Below are positions 1-7,875 of a DNA stretch of 64,000 bases, one piece after another. Position numbers and translations under genes: made by a program. Where the stretch lies: NCBI RefSeq assembly GCF_019303475.1, contig NZ_JABLSI010000004.1, positions 62,001 through 126,000 on the forward strand, read 5' to 3'. Each line of letters opens with the position of its first letter. Position 1 is the stretch's first letter. The notes under the pieces are model-generated. The model searched no databases and was not told the DNA's origin. It was given only the letters and a program-made list of their open reading frames with translations. The DNA is from Streptomyces sp. JJ38 (lineage in GTDB: Bacteria; Actinomycetota; Actinomycetes; Streptomycetales; Streptomycetaceae).

Positions 1-160
1 GACCCGTGCCGTCGGTGAGGTCGTGGGTGTGGGCGTGACCGCCGAGGCGGTCGTCGGCCTCGTACAGCGTGACGTCGTGGGCACGGCTCAGGACGTATCC
101 GGCCGTGAGCCCCGCGACTCCGCCGCCGATCACCGCCGTACGCCGTCGGTCCCGGGACAT
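1..160 (-). CDS. FAD-dependent oxidoreductase, N-terminal part only
   Basis: Only the first 53 codons lie in the window; the gene runs off the left edge. The start is ATG at 160 with an AAGGAGAAC ribosome binding site. The N-terminus has a dinucleotide-binding fold with a GGGVAGLTAGYVL glycine motif at residues 12-24, followed by an acidic residue ending the second strand and a GGHAHTH stretch. This matches the NAD(P)/FAD-binding amine-oxidase-like proteins that in mycobacteria (Rv0449c type) sit with DUF1365 and cyclopropane synthase genes near sigK. The divergent molybdopterin oxidoreductase and fasciclin genes support that context. The substrate is unknown. Confidence 0.85.
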   Translation of the reverse strand, partial: MSRDRRRTAVIGGGVAGLTAGYVLSRAHDVTLYEADDRLGGHAHTHDLTDGTG

Positions 161-218
161 GCTGTTCTCCTTACGTTCCCCGCGCCCGGCACCGTCGTCG
201 GCCGGACAGGCGTGGGGG

Positions 219-245
219 ATTCGGGGCAGCCGCCCCGGCGGATTG
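219..245 (-). promoter_or_regulatory. SigK-like ECF promoter for the FAD oxidoreductase gene
   Basis: Read on the minus strand, CAATCC (245-240) and CCGAAT (224-219) are separated by 15 bases. The predicted transcript start near 212 leaves a leader of about 50 bases with a good ribosome binding site before the ATG at 160. The same hexamers and spacer occur on the plus strand for the divergent gene. Mycobacterial SigK promoters are described with CCATCC and CCGAAT elements. Use of a SigK-type sigma factor here is inferred. Confidence 0.6.
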
Positions 246-305
246 GTCGACGCACGACGAAAGCGCAGGCCGCGGGGGTTGGCGTCACTCGATCGAAGGA
301 CAGAC

Positions 306-332
306 CAATCCGCCCTGCCCCGGGGCCCGAAT
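306..332 (+). promoter_or_regulatory. SigK-like ECF promoter for the molybdopterin oxidoreductase gene
   Basis: CAATCC at 306-311 and CCGAAT at 327-332 are separated by 15 bases, identical in arrangement to the promoter on the other strand. The -10 element overlaps an ATG at 331, so that codon cannot be the start of a transcript made from this promoter. The predicted start of transcription near 339-340 coincides with an in-frame GTG at 340, suggesting a leaderless message. Confidence 0.6.
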
Positions 333-339
333 GCCGGGT

Positions 340-1956
340 GTGACAGCGACATCCTCACCACGCCTCGCCCGGGCCGGACTCGGCGCGCTCAGCGGCCTGC
401 TCGCGGCGGCGACGGCGCTGGCCTCGGCCGAGCTGGCCGCGGGGCTGGCCGACCGCCCGGAAGCGGGCCCGGTCGCGGTCGTCGGCGCCTCGGTCATCGA
501 CCTCACGCCACAGGCCGTCAAGGAGTGGGCGGTCCAGACGCTCGGGCCGGAGAACAAGACCTGGCTCACGCGGGGCGTGCTGGCGCTCAGCGCCCTGTTC
601 GCGATGGGCCTGGGAGTTCTCGCACTCAGCCGACGCGTTCTCGCCTCGGCCGGGGTGCTGGTGTTCGGCGCGATCGGCGTCCTGGCCGCACTCGACCGTC
701 CGACCGGCGTGGCCGGGGACGTCGTGCCCCCGCTGGTGGGCGCCGGCCTGGGTGGTCTCGTGCTGTACCTGCTGGCGGGCCGGCTCACCGCGCCGCCCCG
801 CGCCGCGGAGGGCGGCGTCGGGCCGGCCGGCCTGCCGGGGCGGGAACAAGACTTTGGCGGCCCCGGGTTCGACCGGCGCGGGTTCGTCATCGTGGCCTCG
901 GCCGCGGCGGCCGCCTCGGCGGGCGCGGGCGCACTGGGGCAGCGCCTGGACAGCTCCAGCGGGGCCGAGGCGACCGCCTCCCGCGGAGCCGTCCGCCTCC
1001 CGGAGCCGAACTCCCCGGCCCCGCCCCAACCTTCGGGCGCCGATCTGCGCCTGACCGGACTCACTCCGTTCTTCACGCCCAACGCCGACTTCTACCGCGT
1101 CGACACGGCCCTGGTCGTGCCGCGGGTGGACGCCACCCGGTGGTCGCTGCGCGTCCACGGCGAGGGGGTGCGCAAGCCGCTCACCCTCACCTTCGACGAC
1201 CTGCTCGGACGTGAACTCGTCGAGCGCGACATCACGCTGGCCTGCGTGTCCAACCAGGTCGGCGGCCCCTATGTCGGCAACGCGCGCTGGATCGGGGTGC
1301 GGCTGGCCGACATCCTGCGGGAGGCGGGGGTTCAGGCGCCCTCCGCCGGCGGGCCCGCCGACCAGCTGGTCGCGCGCTCGGTGGACGGCATGACGATCGG
1401 CACCCCGGTCGAGACCGTCCTCGACGGGCGGGACGCCCTGCTGGCCCTCGGCATGAACGGCGCGCCGCTCCCCTTCCGGCACGGCTTTCCCGTGCGGATG
1501 GTCGTGCCCGGGCTCTTCGGCTACGTGTCCGCCTGCAAGTGGCTGCGCGAGCTGGAGCTGACCACCTTCGCCGACTACGACGCGTACTGGGTCAGGCGGG
1601 ACTGGGCGGCGAAGGCCCCCGTCAAGACCCAGTCCCGGATCGACACCCCGAAGCCGCTGGCCACCGTCCGACGGGGACGGGTGCCGGTGGCGGGGGTGGC
1701 GTGGGCCCAGCACCGGGGCATCGCCCGCGTCGAGGTCCGGGTCGACGAGGGGGCGTGGCAGCGGGCCGAACTCGCCCCCGCCGCCACCGAGGACACCTGG
1801 CGCCAGTGGGTCTGGGAGTGGGACGCCACCCCCGGGCGGCACCAGGTGGAGGTGCGGGCCACCGACGGCGACGGCCGGACCCAGACCGCCCGGCGCGTGG
1901 GGACCATCCCGGACGGCGCCACCGGACGGCACACGGTGGTGGTCAACGTCGACTAG
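340..1956 (+). CDS. Membrane-anchored molybdopterin-dependent (sulfite oxidase-type) oxidoreductase
   Basis: A 538-residue protein. The N-terminal 160 residues contain about four hydrophobic helices, followed near residue 180 by an RRGF sequence and another hydrophobic stretch like a twin-arginine anchor. The rest is a sulfite oxidase fold: a central domain with ITLACVSNQVGG, where Cys302 is the expected molybdenum ligand, then a C-terminal Ig-like dimerisation domain (VPVAGVAWAQHRGIARVEV onward). It probably reduces or oxidises a small substrate outside the membrane; the substrate cannot be told. I chose GTG 340 because a SigK-like -10 element ends at 332; ATG 331 would add three residues. 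Its neighbours are a fasciclin lipoprotein downstream and a divergent flavoprotein. Confidence 0.88.
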   Translation: MTATSSPRLARAGLGALSGLLAAATALASAELAAGLADRPEAGPVAVVGASVIDLTPQAVKEWAVQTLGPENKTWLTRGVLALSALFAMGLGVLALSRRVLASAGVLVFGAIGVLAALDRPTGVAGDVVPPLVGAGLGGLVLYLLAGRLTAPPRAAEGGVGPAGLPGREQDFGGPGFDRRGFVIVASAAAAASAGAGALGQRLDSSSGAEATASRGAVRLPEPNSPAPPQPSGADLRLTGLTPFFTPNADFYRVDTALVVPRVDATRWSLRVHGEGVRKPLTLTFDDLLGRELVERDITLACVSNQVGGPYVGNARWIGVRLADILREAGVQAPSAGGPADQLVARSVDGMTIGTPVETVLDGRDALLALGMNGAPLPFRHGFPVRMVVPGLFGYVSACKWLRELELTTFADYDAYWVRRDWAAKAPVKTQSRIDTPKPLATVRRGRVPVAGVAWAQHRGIARVEVRVDEGAWQRAELAPAATEDTWRQWVWEWDATPGRHQVEVRATDGDGRTQTARRVGTIPDGATGRHTVVVNVD

Positions 1957-2092
1957 CCCCTGACCTTTCGGTGCTCGGCGCCGCAGGGCCGGCTCAACGC
2001 AGCCTTGTCGCGCCCGTTATCCACCCATAAGAACCTTTTCCGTCACTGTATTCCCGGGCTCGTTCGAGTCCGCCCACCAAGGAGAATCACTG

Positions 2093-2749
2093 ATGACCAC
2101 CTTCCACCACGTCCGCCGCTCCGCCGTGGCCGTCGTCGCCGCCGTCGTGCTGCCGCTCGCGCTGACCGCCTGCGGCTCCGACGGGGACACCTCCGACGAC
2201 TCGACGGCCGCGGCCTCGGAGCAGACCAACGGCGCGAACGAGGAGTCCACCGAGAAGTCCGACAGCGCGGGCTCCGAGCCCTTCGGCCCGGGCTGCGCGG
2301 CGGTCCCGGAGGACGGTGCCGGCAGCTTCGAGGGCATGGCCAAGGACCCGGTGGCCACGGCGGCCTCGAACAACCCCGCCCTGTCCACCCTCGTGACGGC
2401 GGTACAGGCGGCCGACCTGGTCGACACGCTCAACAGCGCCGAGAACATCACGGTGTTCGCACCGACCAACGACGCCTTCGCCAAGATCCCCGAGGAGGAC
2501 CTGAACGCGCTGCTCAACGACAAGGAGCAGCTCACCAAGGTGCTGACCTACCACGTCGTGGGCGAGCGTCTGCAGCCCTCCGACCTGGAGAACGGCACGT
2601 TCAAGTCCCTGAGCGAGCAGGAGCTGAAGACCTCCGGCTCCGGTGAGGAGTACGAGGTCAACGACGCCTCCACGGTCGTCTGCGGCAACGTGCAGACCGC
2701 CAACGCGAACGTGTACATCGTCGACACCGTTCTGATGCCCGGCTCCTGA
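2093..2749 (+). CDS. Fasciclin-domain lipoprotein (MPT70/MPT83-like)
   Basis: A 218-residue secreted lipoprotein. The signal peptide ends in the lipobox LTAC with Cys27 as the lipidated residue, followed by a low-complexity Asp/Ser/Glu linker. A single fasciclin domain spans about residues 85-215, with the conserved NITVFAPTNDAF and LTYHVVGERL blocks. Such proteins act in cell-surface adhesion in eukaryotes; the bacterial role is poorly defined, and mycobacterial relatives are SigK targets. A GGAGAA ribosome binding site precedes the ATG. The gene follows the molybdopterin oxidoreductase after 136 bases, in which I found no convincing SigK-type promoter, so co-transcription is possible. Confidence 0.93.
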   Translation: MTTFHHVRRSAVAVVAAVVLPLALTACGSDGDTSDDSTAAASEQTNGANEESTEKSDSAGSEPFGPGCAAVPEDGAGSFEGMAKDPVATAASNNPALSTLVTAVQAADLVDTLNSAENITVFAPTNDAFAKIPEEDLNALLNDKEQLTKVLTYHVVGERLQPSDLENGTFKSLSEQELKTSGSGEEYEVNDASTVVCGNVQTANANVYIVDTVLMPGS

Positions 2750-2760
2750 CCTGGCTCGCC

Positions 2761-2795
2761 CGGTGCCGCCGTCCGCAGTGCGGACGGCGGCACCG
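2761..2795 (+). terminator. Hairpin terminator after the fasciclin gene
   Basis: An inverted repeat of 17 bases per arm (2761-2777 and 2779-2795) is almost continuous and starts 11 bases after the stop codon. There is no U tract, as is common in Streptomyces. Confidence 0.75.
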
Positions 2796-2964
2796 CCGCG
2801 TCGGCGGGACGACTCCAGGCCGTCTTGCCCCGGCGCGGAGGGGGTCGTAGTTTCCCGGACGAGACGGCTCCGCACGCGGCGGACCGTCACACCCCCCACG
2901 ATTCGCCGGTCCGCTCACGGCCGCTCCCGGCACCCGGACGGGCCGCGCCGCGAGATGAGGACAC

Positions 2965-3918
2965 ATGGACCTGGAGCTACGGCATCTGAAGGTCGTCCGG
3001 GCGATAGCCGACGCGGGCAGTCTCACCCGCGCCGCGACCTCGCTGGGACTGGCCCAGTCGGCGCTGAGCGGCCAGCTCAAGCGCATCGAACGCGCCCTCG
3101 GGGGCGCCCTGTTCGTCCGGGACCGCAACGGCACCCGGCCCACCCAGCTCGGTGAGCTGCTGCTCGACCGGTCACGGATCGTACTGCCCGCGATGCGTCA
3201 GCTGGAGGAGGACGTCAAGCGGCTTGCCGGGGGTTCGGCGCCCCGCTTCCGGATCGGCGGCACCCACGGGCCGCTGCTGGGGGGCCTGGTGGACCGGCTC
3301 ACCGCCGCTCACCCGCAGGCCCCGGTGAGCACCGTCACCGCCTGGTCGGTCGCCGAGCTCGCCGGCCAGGTGGCCGACGGGCGGCTGGACTTCGCCCTGG
3401 CGGGAGTGTGCGGGCACAGCACGCACCCGGCCGCCGGACGGCTGGACTGGCAGCCGTTGGGCCACGACCCCGTCTTCGTGATGCTGGCCGACGACCATCC
3501 GCAGGCCACCGAGCCGGAGCTGGAGCTGGGCAAGCTCGCCGGGGAGCGCTGGGTGGCCGTTCCGGGGGACGGCTGCTTCGCCGACTGCTTCACGGCCGCC
3601 TGCGCCCAGGAGGGTTTCGCTCCCGTCTCGTTCTTCAAGACGGACACGGCCGCCTGTGTGCATCTGGTCCAGGTGGGCCGGGCGGTGGGGCTGTGCCGGG
3701 CCACGATGCCCCCGACGCCAGGCGTCCGCTGCGTCCCGCTGGCCGGGACGCCGCTGAGCTGGCGTCATCTCATCGGCTTCGACCCCCGTTCGACGGCCGC
3801 GGAGAGAGCGGGCGAGGTGGCGCTGCACGCCCGGGCCGCGTACCGGGAGGCGATCGCGCGCAGCCCGGGGTACGCGCGCTGGCTGGAGGACCACCCGTGG
3901 TTCGGCCCGGAGCACTGA
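2965..3918 (+). CDS. LysR-family transcriptional regulator
   Basis: A 317-residue protein with the LysR winged helix-turn-helix in the first 60 residues (RHLKVVRAIADAGSLTRAA, then LAQSALSGQLKRIERALG) and a periplasmic-binding-like effector domain from about residue 90. A GAGG sequence lies before ATG 2965. LysR proteins usually regulate a divergent neighbour, but here the upstream gene is co-directional and ends in a hairpin, so the target is unclear. It could regulate the serine protease gene that follows 122 bases later. The effector is unknown. Confidence 0.92.
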   Translation: MDLELRHLKVVRAIADAGSLTRAATSLGLAQSALSGQLKRIERALGGALFVRDRNGTRPTQLGELLLDRSRIVLPAMRQLEEDVKRLAGGSAPRFRIGGTHGPLLGGLVDRLTAAHPQAPVSTVTAWSVAELAGQVADGRLDFALAGVCGHSTHPAAGRLDWQPLGHDPVFVMLADDHPQATEPELELGKLAGERWVAVPGDGCFADCFTAACAQEGFAPVSFFKTDTAACVHLVQVGRAVGLCRATMPPTPGVRCVPLAGTPLSWRHLIGFDPRSTAAERAGEVALHARAAYREAIARSPGYARWLEDHPWFGPEH

Positions 3919-4040
3919 CGGCACACGGGAGACCGCCGTGGGGGCCATCGCACCATAAGAGGGGCTAAATGACAGGTACACGACCTCAGTTCGGGTGGCT
4001 AGCTTCATCTCGGCACCCCCCAACACTGAGGAGAAACCCC

Positions 4041-5195
4041 ATGCTCCACAGGAGACGTGCACTGGCCGGCACCGCCGCGGCGATCGCCGCACTGGGCCTT
4101 TCGACGCTTCCCGGCACCGCTACGGCGCAGGAGGTTCCGCAGAGCGAGATCGCGGCCGAACTCCCGGCCGGGATGCTGGAGGCGATGGAGCGCGACCTCG
4201 GCCTCACCCGGGCCGAGGCCACGGCCCGCGTGGCCAACGAGGCCGAGGCCAGCAAGGTCGCCCCCCGGCTGGAAGAGTCGCTGGGCCAGGAGTTCGGCGG
4301 CGCCTGGGTCACCGGAGCCACGGCGGAACTCGTCGTGGCCACGACCGACCGGGACCGGGCCGCCGAGATCGAGCGCGCCGGCGCGACGCCCGTCGTCGTC
4401 GAGCACAGCATGGCCGAGCTGGACGCCGTGCGCGCCAAGCTCGACCAGGCCGCCAAGGGCGCCCGGAACAACTCCCGGGCCGCCTCGCTCTGGTACGTGG
4501 ACACCAAGGCCAACAGCGTCGTCGTCCACGCCCAGAACGCCGCCAAGGCCGAGAAGTTCGTCGCCGCCAGCGGTGCGGACGCCGACGCCGTCCGCGTCGT
4601 CACGTCGGACGAGCGGCCCGAGCCGTTCTACAACCTGCGGGGCGGCGACGCCTACTACATGGGCAGCGGCGGCCGCTGCTCGGTCGGCTTCTCCGTCTAC
4701 CGCGGCTCCACGCCGGGCTTCGCGACGGCCGGGCACTGCGGTACCCGTGGTACGTCCACCTACGGCTACAACCGGGCGTACCAGGGCGCCTTCCAGGCGT
4801 CCTCGTTCCCCGGCAACGACATGGCCTGGGTCGCGGTCAACAGCAACTGGACCCCGACGTCGTACGTCAACGGCAGCAGGTACCGGGTCGCGGGCTCCCG
4901 GTCAGCGGCCGTCGGCTCGTCCATCTGCCGCTCCGGTTCCACGACGGGCTGGCACTGCGGCTACGTCCAGCAGTACAACTCGACGGTCCGCTACCCGCAG
5001 GGCACCGTCTACGGGCTCGTCCGCACCAGCGTCTGCGCCGAGCCCGGTGACTCCGGCGGTTCGTTCATCTCCGGCAGCCAGGCCCAGGGCGTGACCTCCG
5101 GCGGCTCGGGCAACTGCAGCTCCGGCGGTACCACGTACCACCAGCCCATCAACGAGATCCTGAACACCTACGGGCTCAGCCTCGTGACCGGCTGA
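4041..5195 (+). CDS. Secreted S1-family serine protease (streptogrisin / alpha-lytic type)
   Basis: A 384-residue preproenzyme: signal peptide ending near TATAQ (about residue 29), a pro-domain of the alpha-lytic type to about residue 195, and the mature chymotrypsin-like protease. The catalytic triad is His232 (TAGHC), Asp260 (GNDMAW) and Ser338 (GDSGGS). Cysteine pairs flank the histidine and serine motifs as in streptogrisins. The pro-domain should act as a folding chaperone removed by self-cleavage. ATG 4041 was chosen because of the GAGGAGAAA site just upstream; the frame is open 24 codons further but those codons are not protein-like. The enzyme likely degrades extracellular protein. 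Confidence 0.95.
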   Translation: MLHRRRALAGTAAAIAALGLSTLPGTATAQEVPQSEIAAELPAGMLEAMERDLGLTRAEATARVANEAEASKVAPRLEESLGQEFGGAWVTGATAELVVATTDRDRAAEIERAGATPVVVEHSMAELDAVRAKLDQAAKGARNNSRAASLWYVDTKANSVVVHAQNAAKAEKFVAASGADADAVRVVTSDERPEPFYNLRGGDAYYMGSGGRCSVGFSVYRGSTPGFATAGHCGTRGTSTYGYNRAYQGAFQASSFPGNDMAWVAVNSNWTPTSYVNGSRYRVAGSRSAAVGSSICRSGSTTGWHCGYVQQYNSTVRYPQGTVYGLVRTSVCAEPGDSGGSFISGSQAQGVTSGGSGNCSSGGTTYHQPINEILNTYGLSLVTG

Positions 5196-5207
5196 CGGTC
5201 GCACTCC

Positions 5208-5246
5208 GGTGCCCGTTCCCCCCTGCCAAGACGGGGAGCGGGCACC
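5208..5246 (+). terminator. Terminator after the serine protease gene
   Basis: Arms 5208-5221 and 5233-5246 pair over 14 bases with one G-U type mismatch, 12 bases after the stop codon. It also lies at the 3' side of the convergent dehydratase gene. Confidence 0.7.
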
Positions 5247-5292
5247 GGGCCGGGCGGCCGCAGGCCCGGCCCTAAGGCCCCGCGCTCACGCG

Positions 5293-5601
5293 CTAACGCG
5301 CTCCGTGGCCCGCCGCGATCTCCTCGATCCGGCGGGCCAGCCGCGTGTCGAGGGCCGTGATACGGCCGCCGACGCTGTGGGTGTTCACCGAGATCCCCAC
5401 GGTGTTGTAGCCCAGGGCCACGTCCGCGTGGTGGCCCAGCTCCTCGTGGATGGCGGCCACGTGCATGACCATCGCGGCGGCGGGCAGATGGCCCGGGAAG
5501 CGGTAGTCGCGGGTCAGCAGATCGCCGTCCCGCTCCCAGCCCGGCAGCTCGGCGAGCGCGGCGGACAGTTCGGCGTCGGTGAGCGGCTCGGGTGCCGGCA
5601 T
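5293..5601 (-). CDS. 4a-hydroxytetrahydrobiopterin dehydratase (pterin-4a-carbinolamine dehydratase)
   Basis: A 102-residue single-domain protein of the usual family length. The conserved active-site region is visible: an HHAD motif at residues 57-60 and a later NTH with His75, within the sequence VGISVNTHSVGG. The enzyme dehydrates the 4a-hydroxy pterin made by aromatic amino acid hydroxylases so that the cofactor can be recycled. No hydroxylase gene is visible nearby. GGAG precedes ATG 5601. It lies 79 bases downstream of the metallo-hydrolase gene on the same strand and may be the third gene of that operon. Confidence 0.93.
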   Translation of the reverse strand: MPAPEPLTDAELSAALAELPGWERDGDLLTRDYRFPGHLPAAAMVMHVAAIHEELGHHADVALGYNTVGISVNTHSVGGRITALDTRLARRIEEIAAGHGAR

Positions 5602-5680
5602 GTGTGGCGTCTCCTTCGGTGCGGCGCGGTGTGTTCCCCCGCGGTGACGGTGTATCAGACGGGCGGCCTCTCCCGCCGCC

Positions 5681-6697
5681 TCACGGCAGCGCGCGCGAGC
5701 CGCCGACCGGCAGGTCCCACAGGTCCGCCGCGGGGCGGCCGTCCCGCTCCCACGCCTCGCGGACCCGCTCCAGCGGCTCCAGCGGAGGCTCGCTCGACAG
5801 CAGGAACGTGGCCCAGTGCATCGGCGCCATCCGGGCGGCCCCCACGTCCCGGCAGGCCCGGACCGCCTCGTCCGGATCGGTGTGCACCGGCCGCAGCAGG
5901 GCGCGGGGCGCGTAGGCGCCGATCGGCAGCAGGGCGAGGTCGATGCCCGGGCAGCGGCGGCCGATCTCGGCGAACCAGTGCCCGTATCCGGTGTCCCCGG
6001 CGAAGTACACGCGTCTGTCGTCCGGTGCCGTGAGCACCCAGCCGCCCCACAGCGAACGGCAGGTGTCGAGCGCGCCGCGGCGCGACCAGTGATGGGCGGG
6101 CACGAAGTCGAAGCGGACGGCGCCGCCGGGGGCGGGCAGCTCCGCGGCCTCCCACCAGTCCAGCTCCGTCACGGTGGTGAAACGGCGACGCCGGCACCAG
6201 GAGCCGAGCCCGGCCGGCACGAACAGCGGGGTGTCGCGGGGCAGCCGGGCGAGCGTCGGCGCGTCGAGGTGGTCGTAGTGGTTGTGCGAGATCACGACGG
6301 CGTCGACGCGCGGCAGCTCCTCCCAGGCCACGCCCACCGGGGTGAGGCGTGCCGGGGTGCCCAGGATCCGCCGGGACCACACGGGGTCGGTCAGGACCGT
6401 CAGCCCCGCGATGCTCACGACCCAGCTGGCGTGCCCGGCCCAGGTGACGGCGACGGTGTCCGGGCCGGCCTGGGGCAGCGGCTCCGGCCGCACCGGCAGC
6501 CGGGGGGCCTGGCTGCGGAGCTCCTCGGCGCTCGGGCGGAACCCGCCGCGCCGGCTGGCGCGCAGCATGTCCAGGGCCCTGGGGAGCGGTTCGGTCAGCC
6601 GGTCGGCGAAGGTGCGCGGCCAGGTACGCCGCTCCCCCAGCGGACGGGGCGGGGCGGCCGGCCGGGACGGGCCGGTCTGCTCGTACTGTTCCGTCAT
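5681..6697 (-). CDS. MBL-fold metal-dependent hydrolase (NAPE-PLD / UlaG-like)
   Basis: A 338-residue metallo-beta-lactamase-fold protein. The metal-binding HxHxDH motif is His138-Asn-His140-Tyr-Asp142-His143, with later ligands expected in AHHW and FAGDTGYG. The N-terminal 80 residues are rich in Pro and Arg. Relatives include N-acylphosphatidylethanolamine phospholipase D and UlaG lactonases, so the substrate could be a phosphodiester or lactone. Its ATG overlaps the stop codon of the upstream PLP-fold gene by four bases (6694-6697), so the two are translationally coupled. The protein contains no lysine at all. Confidence 0.88.
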   Translation of the reverse strand: MTEQYEQTGPSRPAAPPRPLGERRTWPRTFADRLTEPLPRALDMLRASRRGGFRPSAEELRSQAPRLPVRPEPLPQAGPDTVAVTWAGHASWVVSIAGLTVLTDPVWSRRILGTPARLTPVGVAWEELPRVDAVVISHNHYDHLDAPTLARLPRDTPLFVPAGLGSWCRRRRFTTVTELDWWEAAELPAPGGAVRFDFVPAHHWSRRGALDTCRSLWGGWVLTAPDDRRVYFAGDTGYGHWFAEIGRRCPGIDLALLPIGAYAPRALLRPVHTDPDEAVRACRDVGAARMAPMHWATFLLSSEPPLEPLERVREAWERDGRPAADLWDLPVGGSRALP

Positions 6698-7875
6698 GGT
6701 CGGCTCTCCGTCGGTGTGCGGGTCAGTTCGGCCAGGGCGGCCTCCACCCGGGCCAACGCCGGGGCTCCGGGCGGGTGTTCCTGGGCGCCGTCCCGCTGCG
6801 CGGTGACGGGCAGCCGGGCGCGCAGGGCGCCCGGGTCGTCACCGAAGCGGTGCCCGCCCAGCACGCCGGGGCCGAGGCGCAGGACGAGGGCGGCCTCCAG
6901 GGTGGCCGCGTCGGTGACGCCGTGCCGGGCCAGCCGGTCGCGCAGCGGCTCCAGGTCGGGGTAGAGGTGCCCGCCGGCCTGAGGCGGCCGGCACAGGCCT
7001 CCGGCCGCGGTCACCGCCCGGCAGACGGCGGCGGCGTGGCGGCCGTCGGTGCGGGCGGCCGCCTCGCGCCGGGCGCGGAGCCCGGCCGGCTCGCTCAGCG
7101 CCAGGTCCGCTTCCGGGTCGGGGCCGGGGGGCCCGGCGAGAGTGTGCAGGGTCCGGCGGACGGCGTCGGCGGCGGCCCGGCCCCGCCCGGCCCCGGGGAA
7201 GCGGGCGAGCCCGGTGTGCCGGCCACCGGGGACGAGGGCGGCGGCGAGGTCGAGGAGCACGACGACGTCCTCGGCGTCCGCGGTTTCGGCGCCCTCGGTG
7301 GCCACGGGCCTCCCGCGGGACCCGGCCCGGCTTCCGGCCGCCCCGCCCTGCGGGTGCAGCATCTCGGCGGGCGAGACGACGACGGTGCCGTGCGGGTCGT
7401 GGCAGGTGTCGCGCAGGCTCTCGTCGCTGACGATGAGAAGGTCCTGGTCCACCGCCGCCTCGCAGACCTCGTACAGCAGTTCCGGCGGCGGGACGGTTCC
7501 CGTGGGGTCGTCCACGAGGGACAGCAGCAGCACCCCGGGATCCACGCCGGCCGCGCGGTCCCTGCGGACGGCTTCCAGCAGGGCGAAGGGGTCGGGCACG
7601 CCCCCGCACTCGGCGGGCGTCGGCACCGGGTGGACGGGCAGGCCCAGCAGCCGCGCCGGCGTGCCGTGCCAGCGCGGGCCGGGGACGGGCAGGTAGACGC
7701 CGCGCGGTCCCCCCGGACCGGGGGTTCCCCCCGGGCAGACGGCGAGGAGCGCGAGCAGCAGCAGTTCCGCGCCGGAGGCCGAGACGACCTGCGCCGGGAC
7801 GGTGGGCAGGCCGCGCCGCTCCCAGTAGCCGCAGGCCGCGGCCTTGAGGTCCGGGCTCTCCCGGTCACCACGCAT
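6694..7875 (-). CDS. Degenerate class I/II aminotransferase-fold protein lacking the catalytic lysine
   Basis: A 393-residue protein that follows the fold-type I aminotransferase plan: an early SASGAE region where PLP phosphate would bind, LVDDPTGTVPP where the family has NPNNPTG, VSDESL where it has a DE-aromatic motif, and LVPGGRHTG where the family has the SK...PG.R.G block. The Schiff-base lysine of that block is absent, the conserved Asn is Asp and the Tyr is Leu. The only lysine in the protein is Lys11. The start is ATG 7875 with GGAGG five bases upstream; the frame is open further but that part is not protein-like. It is coupled to the MBL hydrolase gene. It may be non-enzymatic or use a different chemistry. 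Confidence 0.82.
   Translation of the reverse strand: MRGDRESPDLKAAACGYWERRGLPTVPAQVVSASGAELLLLALLAVCPGGTPGPGGPRGVYLPVPGPRWHGTPARLLGLPVHPVPTPAECGGVPDPFALLEAVRRDRAAGVDPGVLLLSLVDDPTGTVPPPELLYEVCEAAVDQDLLIVSDESLRDTCHDPHGTVVVSPAEMLHPQGGAAGSRAGSRGRPVATEGAETADAEDVVVLLDLAAALVPGGRHTGLARFPGAGRGRAAADAVRRTLHTLAGPPGPDPEADLALSEPAGLRARREAAARTDGRHAAAVCRAVTAAGGLCRPPQAGGHLYPDLEPLRDRLARHGVTDAATLEAALVLRLGPGVLGGHRFGDDPGALRARLPVTAQRDGAQEHPPGAPALARVEAALAELTRTPTESRP

Noticed and set aside
1957..2092. SigK-like promoter before the fasciclin gene
   Set aside because: TTATCC and CCGTCA are present but match poorly (4/6 and about 3/6) and the spacer is 17 instead of 15, so it does not follow the divergent pair upstream.
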